A stretch of DNA of 64,000 bases from NCBI GenBank assembly GCA_036927565.1, contig JAYESD010000007.1, positions 130,050,230 to 130,114,229 on the forward strand, given 5' to 3'. Position numbers and translations under genes: made by a program. The DNA is from Tuctoria greenei (lineage: Eukaryota; Streptophyta; Magnoliopsida; Poales; Poaceae). The notes under the pieces were generated by a model. The model saw nothing but the letters and a program-made list of their open reading frames with translations, ran no database searches and was not told the DNA's origin. Positions 44,990 to 55,850 of the stretch are shown one piece after another; position 1 is the first letter of the stretch, and the number at the start of each line of letters is the position of its first letter.

Positions 44990-47900
44990 CTAAGTTCTAT
45001 GGAAGAACGAGGCAACCTTCTGGGCAACCTCCGACACGCTGGTCTTGGCGGCGTCTCCCTCTCCGTCGATGGGACCTTCAAGCACCGGGTTTAGTGGGAA
45101 ATGAGGATCCCGGCTTGTGTAGCACGTCAGCATGTATTCTGTGATGTTCTGCGCAAGGGATTTTCCTCCAGTTTCCAACTGATCCGCGATGACATCACCC
45201 ATCACGCCGAGTTTGTTGCCAACCGAGCTCAGCGCCCCCAACGCATGGTCCAACTCCGGCTCCGGATTATCCAGACGCATGGGGCTAAAGCCCAGTGGCG
45301 CCAGCACAACATCGGCTTTGCCCACGAAGTCCCATACTTCCTGAGACTCCGCGATCCTTGAGCCACGAATCTCCTCTAAGGACCTCTTGGCTACCGCAAG
45401 CTCTGAACCCTCCCGAGCAAAGCGCTCGACCTCCTTGGCGTGCTGCTGAATCCTCTCAGCAACTTGCTTTTCAAGGTCACCAAGCTCCTCCTCCCGGATG
45501 TGGATCTGGTTCTGGCGGTCAACCAGGTCTTTCTCCCGGCCTCACACCTTCTTCTCCCTGGCAGTGACTTCGACCTCCCTTTTGGTAAGGTCCTGTCCTC
45601 GCTGCCAGGCCTTCTCCTCCCTGCTCTTGTAGATCTCTTCCAACTTTTTGGTGCGCTCTGCAAGGCTCTTGTCACTCAGAGCTAGCCTTTGGGAAAGCTC
45701 CTCCTCCCTCTTCACGAGGTCATCCCTCAGCTCTAGGAGTTTTTGCTCTTCCTCTTCGAGCTTTTTCTCTCGCTCGTCGAGACCCTCCCGGCGCTTGACG
45801 AGACCTTCGGGGATGGTATTTAGGTTCTCCTAGCGACTATTTGCCGCCTCATTAGCAACCAGGGCTTGTTCGTATATAGCCCGAGACTGATTGTCAAGGG
45901 ATCGCACCATGCTTTCCCTCTCATCCAGTAACTGGCCCCAGTACTCCATCCGGGCCTTCTCCCTCTTGACCCACTCCTTGTCGTTGATCATCCTTGTTTG
46001 CGCCAGCTTGTTCTCGAATTGGAGTCGGTTGCGCCACCTTCTAAGAGCTTGGCGCTCCTCCTCGAGGGCCTTGCTGTCGTGATAAAATGCAAGCTGGACC
46101 TGACCAAGGCTGGAGCAGGCATTTTCGATGGATAACGACAGGGGGATTAGCTCCGGACCTGTCGAGGTCCTCTCCGCTGACTCCAGCGAGTTCTCCAGAA
46201 CAAAAATAGGGTCCCACTCTACAAGAGCAGTCCCCTGAGCTTCCACGACACTAGGGCCGCCATCTGGGAGTGCCTCGGTCGTCGCCGAGGTAGGTCCTGC
46301 CATGGGAGTTTCTACCTCCGAAGTCAGCTCCGAAGGTCCCGTCGCCAGGTCATCACCAACTGGCCCCTCACACAGAGGACCAGCCGCTCCGTCCTGGTAC
46401 CCTGGCTCAGGAGCGGGTACCTCCAGAACTACCACCTCTGGAGCAGGCAGTGAAAACCCAGCTGGAGTTGAGGCCATCTCCGGCTCCGACGCTGGTGCTT
46501 CCTCCACTGCCGGTTCAGGCACCGGCGCTTCGACCTCCACCGGTTCGGGTGCCGACACCTCCACGACAACCGGCTCAGGGACCAAAACTTCGTGAACCGC
46601 CGGCTCCGCCACCAGGGCTCCAGTAACATTCGGCTCAAGGGCCAGAACTTTAGCTACCTCCGGCTTTGAGGCTAGAGCGTCCATCATTGCAACATCCAAA
46701 ACCGGAGCTTCAACCTCCGGAGCTGGTGCCGCTGGTACATCTTCATTCCCGTGGTCTGGCGCTACCACAGGAGCTTCAGGAGATGAGTCAAGGTCAAGAA
46801 CCACGACAGCTGACACCGGAGCTGCCGCGACCTCAGCCACCACCTGGGGCGGCGCTGGAATTGGAACCGGAGCCTCCACCTGCACAACATCAGCTGCTGT
46901 CACAGAACCGAAGCTTCAGCCCCTTTTTTGGATACCCTGTGGATGAAGGACAAAGAAACTCAAAATATGGTTACAACAAAAATAACAAACTGAGGTGAAA
47001 AAGCAAATTTACCTTGGAAGGCTTCCGCTCCAGCTAGCGCGGAACCTCTTCGTCGGACGCTCAGAGCCCGACCCAGTCTCAACTGGTGTAGTAACTCCGG
47101 AAGGCTCTTTGGAGCTTGCCACCGTCGTCAGCGACATCTTGGTTGGGGGCCCCCTCGACTGAGAAGGACCCTCGGCCCTAGAGCCCTTAGCTAGCCCTAG
47201 TACCGGAGTCACCTGGTTGGAGCCAGCGTTCCAGGGAGACACTGATGCCGGAGCTGCTGTCACCGTCGAAGACCTCCCGCGCTGAGGAGAAGGGACTGAG
47301 GCGGATGGAGCTGGCCTCACGGAGCTTCCGTCAGCACATCGCAGCTTCCTCTTCCGGTCGGAAGGTTCAGCGAGCTCTTTGACCTTTCCCATGTCTTCAT
47401 CTCTTTGGCTCGGGGTGGAAGGAGGACCACCCTCGGAAGCTTCGGGGATCACCAATCTGGTGGTCAGACGCCTCTCTACCTCACCGAGGTCGTCAAGCAC
47501 CGGCATGCTCCTCTGGAGCTCCCTGCTGAACTCCGCCTCCATGTTCAGAGGGAGGAAAGCCGCCGGAGGAGTTAAGTCATCGCCCTCGACGTCAATGCCA
47601 TGCTGGAACTTCTTGAGATGAAGCTCCAAAGCAGCGCCGTCCAAACTGGACCTCAGACCGGTTTCAATCCGGTCATCATCCATCACGCTGTTGAGGGCCC
47701 AGGCGAGCTTCTCCCTCTTCTTCAGCGGAGCCCACCTGTTGACCAGGAAGTTGCAGAAGACCATCTGGGGTGTCACCCCTCCTTCTACACATTCGCGGGT
47801 CCTGGTCAAGGCAGGGTTGAAGGCCTCTGACAGCACCGGAACCACACTCCATGCGTCAGTGTCAACATTGGGAAGACCTTCAGGCAGCTCCAACTTCTCG

Positions 47901-48454
47901 TGCCCCTCTACCGTGACGATAATCCAATCCTTCTTCCAGTCGTCCCACTTGCCGGAAGGAAACGACCTCAAGTAATTGTAGGGGCATTTCTTGCGCTTCA
48001 CAAAATAATAGAAGCCAAGATACTCGAAACTCTTGCTGGTGGTGTGGATGGTGAAGAAGGTACGGAATAGCTCGACGCAGGGGGGAATACCCACCCACAT
48101 CTCGCAGAAGTGGACAAATGTTGACACAAGAAGAATAGAATGGGGGCCAAGGTGGTACAACTGCACACCATTGAAGTCTAACAGCATCAAGAGGAAAGTT
48201 GAGAAAGGTGGGATCAACCCCACCATGGCGTACGCAGAGAAGTACACCATGTCGCCGCCGCACTTCTTCTTGAACGGGAGCTGGCCGGTGCGGACCAGAT
48301 GGTTGAAGGAGTCGCTGGACCACCCCATGTAGGCCCGGACCTTCTTCAAATCGTCATCGCTCGTGAGACGGCTCTTGCGGAGACCCAACTCCATCACGGC
48401 AAAGTGGAGCAAAGGATGGAAAGTTAGGAGGAGGTTGAGAGGCTCTGAGCGCAA
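44990..48454 (-). pseudogene. Antisense two-exon gene of the Tat element (Transposase_28-like), two stops
   Basis: Runs opposite to gypsy 1. Exon 1 (48454-47013) encodes a Transposase_28 (putative gypsy-type transposon) domain: MELGLRKSRLTSDDDLKKVR, FHFCEMWVG-type block, YYFVKRKKCPYNYL, DTDAWSVVPVLSEAFNP. Then comes a Ser/Pro-rich tail to SWSGSLPR. A 76-bp intron (47012-46937) has GTAAAT and CCACAG. Exon 2 (46936-44990) is Pro/Ala/Val-rich, then a long coiled coil (LEEERQALRRWRNRLQFEN onward), ending VASFFHRT. Breaks are a frameshift near 46900, TAG at 45830-45832, and a CGA-to-TGA stop near 45542. Similarity to the gypsy 3 gene goes on upstream of 48454 with stops, so the true start is uncertain. 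Function unknown. Confidence 0.8.
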
Positions 48455-48910
48455 AGGTGATCAAAGGCGTAAGGAGTCTTCAACCCGTGCGCACTTTCCT
48501 TCTTAAGTAAGCCTCTGCGACGCTTGGATGGAAACCGCAATGAGATCAAGAGCACTTTTCAAAAATCCACCCCGTCAATGACGTCTGGACCTGGGGCCAC
48601 CCCGACGAAGAGATCGAGGTCCTTACCCAAGGACAACCGTTGGCATGATGAGCGATGGGAAACCCAAGGGCGGCGTCCTGACAGGGCGCGTGGAACCGAT
48701 ACGATTTTCGTATTGGGAACCGGTGACCTTCAATTGCATGAGATCCAGACGCGCAAATCTCACCTACCACGTCCAGAAGATGGCACGCGGCGATGGTTTA
48801 ACTACGAACTATCACCTCAATGGTACATCCAAAACCCTTGAAGACACGGCGCAGAAATCGAAAGATGGACCCACCTCTGGCAGAACGACTTTGTCCAGAG
48901 GGTCTTTCCC

Positions 48911-48931
48911 AGAGGTGGGCCAGGGGGCCAC
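48911..48931 (+). other. Gypsy 1 polypurine tract
   Basis: AGAGGTGGGCCAGGGGGCCA directly precedes the 3' LTR. The same tract, reversed, borders the gypsy 3 LTR at 61389. Confidence 0.82.
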
Positions 48932-49815
48932 TGTCGGTACCCTGCGTATCGGATACCCCTTGGAACTGCAAAGAGTGCAAAAGAACTCCACCTATCTAAG
49001 TTGAAGACCTCTGAAGGCCTCACGTGTCACTTGTAACCGAACCTGCCTCCCTCATATGGTTAGTCCCAGTGCCGCCACGTGTATCATAAAACCAGAGCTA
49101 CAATCCCTACATGGGAATGCTTCGGACTAGATACCTGTGTGGCACCCCCAGACCTAACCCCCGACAGAGGGAAGCTCTGATACTGACACGTGTACCACAA
49201 CACCGGATCTACTCGTCCAAGACTGTAAGCTCCGAAGCTGCCACGCGTCAAACCGACGGACTTGCAACCTCAACACGCAGATTGGTGGACCTCCAACGGC
49301 TCGGACCATCAAGGGACATTTAAGGCTTCAAGAACTGATTATGTGTCATTAATACTATCTTAATGACACACGATTAGAGGGCCCTTAATACTAGTAATGC
49401 CACCATTAAGGCGCGTTACCACACTATTAAAGGGAATTAAGTACATTAAACTGTGTATTAGGCATCAGTAACCGCCATGGCCACATGTTGGACCAGGCTA
49501 ACGATGTAACGGCCAGCCCTTGTACTATAAAAGGACTGCCCGAGCGATACACAGGGGAGACTCCAGACTGGCTAGAGGCGGACACACGCGCTCAAGGGGC
49601 TCTCTTTGGCTCACGCTCTCACACGCTCATACACTCAATACAACAACAACAACACACCCGTGGAGTAGGGTATTACGCTCAGGCGGCCCAAACCACGTAA
49701 ATCCTCGTGTCAAGTCACCATCTTGTTCTGAATCTCCGCGCACCCTAACCGAACTAAGAAACTCCGCGGGCTGCCAACGGTAGTACGAGGGAATTGCTGG
49801 AACCAGACTCCGACA
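48932..49815 (+). repeat. Gypsy 1 3' LTR
   Basis: TGTCGGTACCC to CTCCGACA, 884 bp, with inverted ends TGTCGG/CCGACA. The TATA box CTATAAAAGGA is at 49525-49535. Followed by GGTAT. Confidence 0.94.
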
Positions 49816-50956
49816 GGTATGCATCACACCGACCCTACAACTAGCTCACGTGGCCCTGCACATAGTTGTAGGTCATTAAAAATACTGTTGAGAAAATTAT
49901 CAAAAAATATTTACTACACCCCACGTACCTGCGCGTAGTCCTCCTCTGTCAGGTGTCTCTCGCTCTACTGTTGGAAGTGTTGCACGTCGTGCTGGTTCGT
50001 CTTTAAGTACTCATTGATAACTTGAATACGAGCATTCAACAAAGCTTGCTGAACTGTCTTCGTAGCGTTGAAGTGAAACACTTTCCTCACATGGTTAAAC
50101 ATGCGAGGGTCGTCTGGGTCTTCTAAAATATACCTTTCCCGTGATAAAGAATATATTGAAGAGATGTTCATTAAAAGAGTTTAATAGTTAAAACTTAGAA
50201 ATTTTATTTAACATACTTACTATAAAATCAGCCTATACGGGCTCCTGAACGTTGTGGTGCTCCTGGTGAGGGACGCGTGTGTAGTCCTCTCACAAAGTAG
50301 CAGGCACCCATCAACGACCCCGAGATAGTGCATGTGCACTGAGGGCCCGAAGACACCGTTCACCGGTCTGTGGTGTATGTCATCAGTGAAAGACGCGTCG
50401 AATCAAACTCTACAAGATATTTATTGATTAAATATTTAAGTAACTAAAAGAAACCAGAACTGAACACTACGATTTTATTACCTGTCTCCGACCGGACGAA
50501 TCACGATCCTCTGTAAAGGGACCAGTGAAGGATTGACAAAGTGAGCCCTCCCCGTTCACTGCCTCTGCTCGGGCACCACGTCTGGTGACCCAGAAGGCTT
50601 GTCACCACCCGAGTCAAATGGCTCAGGAATAGAAGGCTCGCCAGCCAAGGGTTGGCTCACCGAAGGGTAGCCAGGCTCAACTGGCGCCCTAGCCTCTTAG
50701 TCAGTCGGTGAGGACTACAACATTCAAATGATTCATAAGTAAGTTTAATTAGAAATTGAATTTGAAGAATTTGTCAAAGACTAGTAAAATTTACATGTGT
50801 GGGCTGCTGTGACGAAGCCCTAGAGCTGGTCAGAACATGCTCCAACAGTTGAGAGCATCTGCTCCCTGTCGACAACGCACCAACAAAAGAGTCCTCAACA
50901 CTAGAGGGGAAGAACCCTCTCGTCGCCGCCACCTTCTTACCCTTATTTGACGCCAT
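49816..50956 (-). pseudogene. CACTA 2 TNPA-like gene, 5' part
   Basis: The likely start is MASNKGKKVAATRG at 50956; the first exon ends near 50795 (CAT|GTAAAT). Exon-like pieces follow at about 50710-50484 (Pro/Ser-rich, then AHFVNPSLVPLQRIVIRPVG with a stop), about 50410-50220, and 50171-49965 (DPRMFNHVRKVFHF). The last piece runs into the gypsy insertion. The gene continues at 24780. Typical of the N-terminal half of Transposase_24 proteins, but weakly conserved and with several stops. Confidence 0.6.
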
Positions 50957-51167
50957 CCTGTTTTAATAGATAATCAGTAAATATGCAAATAAGATATACA
51001 AATTCATGTTACTATCTTATAAAATGTTACTTGTAACCACTTTCAAAATTCATAAACATCATTATCATGTGCGCTACTTTTTAAAATAGCCCAACAATCT
51101 TCCATCGTGACCTGTTCTATTTTCCGTTTTCACATATCATATGTCTCTACATCTTCAACATCTCTAA

Positions 51168-51980
51168 CTAATTGATCGAATTCTGCACCAGGCTCGACAA
51201 TAGAAGTGTCTGACAACTCTTCTTCTTGGTACACTTGTTCAACGTCTTTACTATCATGGTAACCATCATCTCCAGAGTATATAACTGCTCACGAGGATTC
51301 ACCTTATATACCACCCACCAAGCACTAAGCTTTGTGCATGGATAAGGTAGATAATACACATGCTCTACTTGGTGTGCAAGAACAAATGTATCGTAACCTC
51401 GTAGTCGGTTCTTGTGTTTGACTTCTACCATTCCAAATTGGTTTTCTCGAGTTCCATGAGTGCTATCAAACCAGTCACAGTCAAAGAAGACAACTCGAAG
51501 TATCTTATTTCTAGTAAAAGTAAATTCAAGGATTTTGTTAATGATCCCATAATAGTTAATTTCGTGCCCTTGTGTGTCAATTGCTCTTGTCACAATACCG
51601 GAGTTTGATGTTGCCGCGAGAGGATGAAGAACTTCCAAATGAGCTATACGGAATCGAAAGCAATTTACGTCATATCGACCATAGCTTCTAACATTCACCA
51701 ATCCCTAAGATAGCTGCCACAAATCTTTATGGATGTTGTGAGTCATGCACTGTAAAAAATGATTGTAAGTTAAAAAAATACTTCTTTAATAATAGTAACT
51801 TATAATATATAGAAGTTGAGAGAGTATTATATAATATCGAAACCAGGATAGGAAACTCGGTCCTCCATTTAATCCTTCTTGTCGCATCCCTTCTACTTGT
51901 TTGGGCGTAGGTTGATGCCTATGTGGCCAACATTGTCTGTGGAACTCGCTGAACATGAAAAAACACGTTTTAGAATACAT
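51168..51980 (-). pseudogene. CACTA 2 TNP2 transposase, C-terminal remnant (DUF4216)
   Basis: The piece 51980-51830 reads GMRQEGLNGGPSFLSWFRYY and the next, from 51701, VNVRSYGRYDVNCFRFRIAH. It continues with YYGIINKILEFTFTRNKILR, FFDCDWFD and DTFVLAHQVEHVYYLPYP. This is the DUF4216 tail of TNP2. The two pieces are separated by an intron-like AT-rich gap (about 51830-51730). The catalytic part that should lie to the right (toward 53590) is missing, so the element lost most of its transposase. Confidence 0.8.
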
Positions 51981-51999
51981 GTGTAGTAAAATATCGTTA

Positions 52000-52990
52000 A
52001 TTTATACATGTTTTATTCTACTTATGACGATACACAAAACCTGAATTTGAACAAAATTTCGGTAGCATAACCTCGCTTATTTTACACTGCAGTCACAAAA
52101 ATGGTGCAGTTCTTCAAACTTTGGGGTCAACTATCCAAAATTAACTTACGACAACTTTAGGATTAGACGTTGTAAGTAGGTGAACCAAGTTAACATATGA
52201 TGGCTTTACGATTAGCCGTGTAAGGTGAAAGATGAAAGATAGAGAAGGCAATGAAAGACCGAGAGAGGAGGAAAGAACAGGAGGAACTAGGTTATTCGTC
52301 GTACATTATGCCCTTCAGGACCCGCCGTCAACATATGATGGCTATACGTGGGTCAGAGATGAAACCCGCTCCGTCGGGGTTCGCCATCCACGCGTTGGTG
52401 CTTGCCGTCGTCACCATCACCGTTCGCCTAGACACATACTTTACAACTAAATGGTCGTTATCGAACCCTAAATGGGTTGTGTCAGGCCAAGTTGTCCCGA
52501 ATCCGATTTAGGTACATATAGTATCTAAACACTAAAGCAATCAAAATAACAAGACAAAAAATTATCAATTTTAATAACATGTATAATAACTGGAACAAAA
52601 TTATCAATTCTAATAACATGCATTATCAATTCTAACATAAACAAATTACATAGTCCTAAAAGTAATCATTGCGAGGGGCACAAGAGCGTTGGGGGCAGGA
52701 GCAAGGGAGGCAGTCGGCGTACAACGTCTAAACAATTCTAAGCTAACATTCCAAACATGATAATAAACATTTACATAGCATGGCAATAAGCATAAGCATG
52801 GCAATAGACATAAGCATGACAATAAACATAGCATGGCAATATACATAGCATCTAAACATAAGCATAGCAATAAGCATGACTATAAACATAAGCAAATGTG
52901 CATCACAAATGTGAATCACAAAGCTAAAATTAACATAAGAGATCGAGCTAATCATTTCCGATGCACAAAGCCTAAATCACAAAAGGCTAA
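52000..52990. repeat. CACTA 2 inner 5' region with an AAGCATGGCAATA minisatellite
   Basis: No gene. 52745-52900 has about nine copies of a unit near AAGCATGGCAATAAACAT (about 17-18 bp). 52110-52350 has twice CAACATATGATGGCT(AT/TT)AC-like phrases. The stretch takes the place of the missing TNP2 body. Confidence 0.6.
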
Positions 52991-53290
52991 ATGAACATGG
53001 GAGGGGAGGACCTTAGGAGAGGCGCTCCTGTCGATGAGGCAGCCGGGGAGGCGGCGTGGGGGAGGCGAGCACGCGGCGCGACTGCGAGCGCGCGGCGGCA
53101 GCGGCGGAGGCGACGGGGCAGCATCGGGGAGGCGACCACGAGTGACATCTGGGAGGCGGCGGTGGCGGGCGTTGGGGAGGCGGCGGCGGCGGGCATCGAG
53201 AAGGCGACGACAGGGAGGCGGCGGCGGGCGCGCGGCGGCGAGCGTCGGGAGCGGCGGGAGCGCTAGAGTGTGGCGGTGGCGCGTAAGTGT
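52991..53290. other. GC-rich block next to the CACTA 2 right end
   Basis: A (GGCGGC)n-like, strongly GC-rich stretch (GGGGAGGCGGC repeats) sits between AT-rich sequences. It encodes only Arg/Ala/Gly-rich low-complexity text in all frames. It could be the leader of the lost TNP2 gene, as a GC-rich leader is also seen at 2310-2530, or a captured host fragment. Confidence 0.4.
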
Positions 53291-53319
53291 GGGGGTCGGG
53301 CCGATAGTGGGCCGGGAGA

Positions 53320-53590
53320 TATCATTTTTATTTGTGATGGTTCCGATAATTGGGATAGCTCTAGCGTTGGCCGTTGAATTTAGTTTACTTGCGATGATAT
53401 TTTCTCTAGTCGTCGCAAACTACGTCCTATTTGCGACGGCTTATGATAAAACCGTCGCAAATAAAGGTCTATTTGCGACGACTGAATATTTGGCGACGGC
53501 CAAGGGTTGGCCATCGCAAATAAAGCTATTTGCGACGACCGTCCGTCGCAAATTACTTGAGCCATCGCAAATGATCTGTTTCCTGTAGTA
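53320..53590 (-). repeat. CACTA 2 right terminal region
   Basis: About ten TATTTGCGACGG / CCGTCGCAAATA motifs lead to TTTCCTGTAGTA at 53590, matching the left end in inverted orientation. The last base is A where the perfect end would be G. Confidence 0.9.
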
Positions 53591-53656
53591 TGTTTTCATT
53601 TGTATTCATTGTAATAAGATGATCATAACGATTTTACTCATCATCTAAAAGAAATT

Positions 53657-54445
53657 AGGGACAATTGTGTCAGCGACCCCATTCTAATATCTAATTGTAC
53701 ATTTGATCTTATTTTTTAGGATTTGCACGTTTGACTCTTATATTTTAAAATAAAATATCCGTCTGACCCTAAATTAACAGTTCTGTTAATCCCAAGTAAT
53801 TAACATTTTTTACCAATTAAATATAAACACATTATTTGAGAAAATGACGAGGGTACCCTCTCCCTACTGCAACCGAACATCCACGGCCACGATAGGCATC
53901 CTCTATTCGTGTCTGCACGAGTGGCGGAAGGGTAAGGCACGCGGGCAATGGCGGCAGAGGTCTGCGCCTGCTAGGGGCGGCGGCGGCTGAAGCCTGCGCC
54001 TGCTAGGGCCAGCGGCGGCGGAGGTCCGCTCCTGTGAGAGGGCAGCATCAGAGGTCCGCTCCTGCGCGTTGGCATGTCGCAGGAGGATGGCGGCGGCACC
54101 AGCGGCCGGCGGCGTGCCCATGCGAAGTGGCGGCAGCAGCCATCCCAAGCTGCTAATTCTGGTTCCTCTAACGTGCTTTAGTTATTGAATGCCAATTGAA
54201 TTCTAACTTTGATTAATCGAATGTTAATTTTTGCATTTGAAAGCTCTATTAGTCAGTTCATCAAAAGTAGAGTCAATTGTGCAAAGGGTAAATATGTCTT
54301 TTAGTTATGAAGTTAACACCGTTAAGTGTTCTTAACGGAGTGGGGTCATTTCATTCAAAATAACAGGGTCATATACACAAACCCTAAAAAAGAGGATCAA
54401 TCGTACAATTAGAGTGGAAAACGAGTCCAATTTCACAAATGACCC
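53657..54445. mobile_element. Non-autonomous MULE (Pack-MULE-like), 789 bp
   Basis: The left end GGGACAATTGTG matches the inverted right end (CACAAATGACCC) at 10 of 12 positions. Similarity goes on for more than 100 bp inward (for example TCTAATTGTAC, then TTTTTTAGG), so the TIRs are long. Flanking AAGAAATTA at 53648-53656 and 54446-54454 is a perfect 9-bp target duplication, the Mutator hallmark. The middle (about 53910-54140) is strongly GC-rich, unlike the AT-rich TIRs, and may be a captured gene fragment. No transposase is present. Confidence 0.88.
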
Positions 54446-54580
54446 AAGAAATTATTATTGCCCAAATTCCAGTACCTGAAATACTTTGTTTTCTATTGAT
54501 GCATTTGTCCCGAGAATTGCATTCAATTCATATCCTTGTTTCTATATTATTTGTTAGAGAAGAATAATTTCATTGGATCG

Positions 54581-54648
54581 GAGGGACCAACTTTTCGTTG
54601 AGATGACACCACATGAGGGACCAACTTTTCGTTGAGATGACACCACAT
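54581..54648. repeat. Exact tandem duplication, 34 bp x 2
   Basis: The unit begins GAGGGACCAACTTTTCGTTG and ends ACACCACAT, and occurs twice without a mismatch. Confidence 0.95.
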
Positions 54649-55850
54649 GCGGCGTCTGGTTAGCACTGGTACGCATGTTCCCGTGCGTGGGAGGTCTATG
54701 CCCCAGCTCGGAACAGACAAGCCAGCTTTGTACTAGTATCTGTACGCCATGGGAACACCTCGATGGACAGACCCTGCTTTGATTCCAGCATTCAAGCGGC
54801 TCCGTATGCACGAGCTCCTGAGCGATGAGTACAGTTGACTGGTTTCTGCATTTACATACTCTACATGTGTTAATACAATAATAAACAACTATACTGTGCT
54901 ATTCTATCTTTGAAAAAGGTAGCCCCAAGTCTTTCCTCCTAGGTTCAGTTAATAATGCTCTGCTACTGAAATTTCTCTACAAGTCTTATAAAGATCATCA
55001 TCACGTGCCTTGGGTTCAGCTAACTTGGCAGAAATTGTACAACACACAAGTTGCACCTCATGCCTGCCAGCCCAAAGTGTCATTCTAGTGGAAGTAGGGT
55101 CATTAGGCTTGCAGATAAATTCTTTTATGATTTCTTCCAGTTCAGTTCAGAGTGGTCTTACAGTTTGCTTCTAGGATGGCATTTGGGATTTGGAGGTCCT
55201 CAAATGGAACTATCCGGAGATGTACCCGTTTGCTCTCATAAAAGGATATCACGGTGAAAGCTTCCTGCAGTCAGACTGAGAAGTTACTCTGGTCACCATC
55301 GTTTTCCTCACACAGCTTCTAATCAGCTTCTCCAAGAATCACTGCAGCACTTTCACCTCACCTTGGAAACACATGATGTGTGGAGCTATATTTGGGGTAG
55401 TGACACGTTCTCTGCCAAAAAGTTTTTAAACAACCAAAGCACTTTGTATAGAGTTGCATGCGGCAATGAACCAAAGCAGCAGAATATGATGGTGGACAAA
55501 ATTAAAAAAAAAACAAGTGGCCACGGACACCGATACTTTTCACGTAACATATCGCAAGCGTTTGACCATGAGTTTCTCTAATAAAGCTGCATAAGTAACT
55601 GAAATAATAAAAATAGTAATGCGTAACAAAAACGAGAGAGATTTTGTAAAGAGTTGTCCCACGACGGACGGTAGCATGGATGTGACATCATTCCATTCAG
55701 CCACCACCACCAAGTTCATTTTGATCTCATGTACACCATTTCAACACAACATGTGATCCATTTGAGCAATTTACAGAAAAAAAGTGATCTATTTACACCC
55801 ACCGTGTAATTTCTATACTAGTTTACTCTTTTTAAAAGTAGTTTGCAGAA

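Larger units (their letters stand above)
24781..49815 (+). mobile_element. Gypsy 1: full-length Ty3/gypsy retrotransposon, Tat lineage, with antisense gene
   Basis: The 5' LTR (883 bp) and 3' LTR (884 bp) are flanked by AGTAT (24776-24780) and GGTAT (49816-49820), a one-mismatch target duplication. Order is Gag, protease, RT, RNase H, a second (archaeal-type) RNase H, then integrase; RT before integrase makes it gypsy, and the double RNase H points to Tat. A long gene runs antisense between integrase and the 3' LTR. LTRs differ by about 8-9% in the first 270 bp by eye, so it is older than copia 2, which sits inside it. All coding parts are broken. Confidence 0.93.
22964..53590 (-). mobile_element. 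CACTA 2: element with TNP2 and TNPA remnants, host of the nested gypsy and copia
   Basis: The left end is CACTACAGGAA (22964) and the right end TTCCTGTAGTA (53590), a matching inverted end with one changed base. The 3-bp target duplication TGT lies at 22961-22963 and 53591-53593. Both ends carry TTTGCGACGG subterminal motifs. Without the gypsy insertion it is about 5.6 kb. On the minus strand TNP2 C-terminal remnants (51168-51980) come first, then a TNPA-like gene (50956 to 23432), so here the two genes run in the same direction. Most of TNP2 is deleted, so it is non-autonomous. Confidence 0.93.

Noticed and set aside
52991..53588. An Arg/Ala/Gly-rich frame as a protein gene
   Set aside because: GC-rich repeat read in several frames; part of it overlaps the CACTA terminal repeats.
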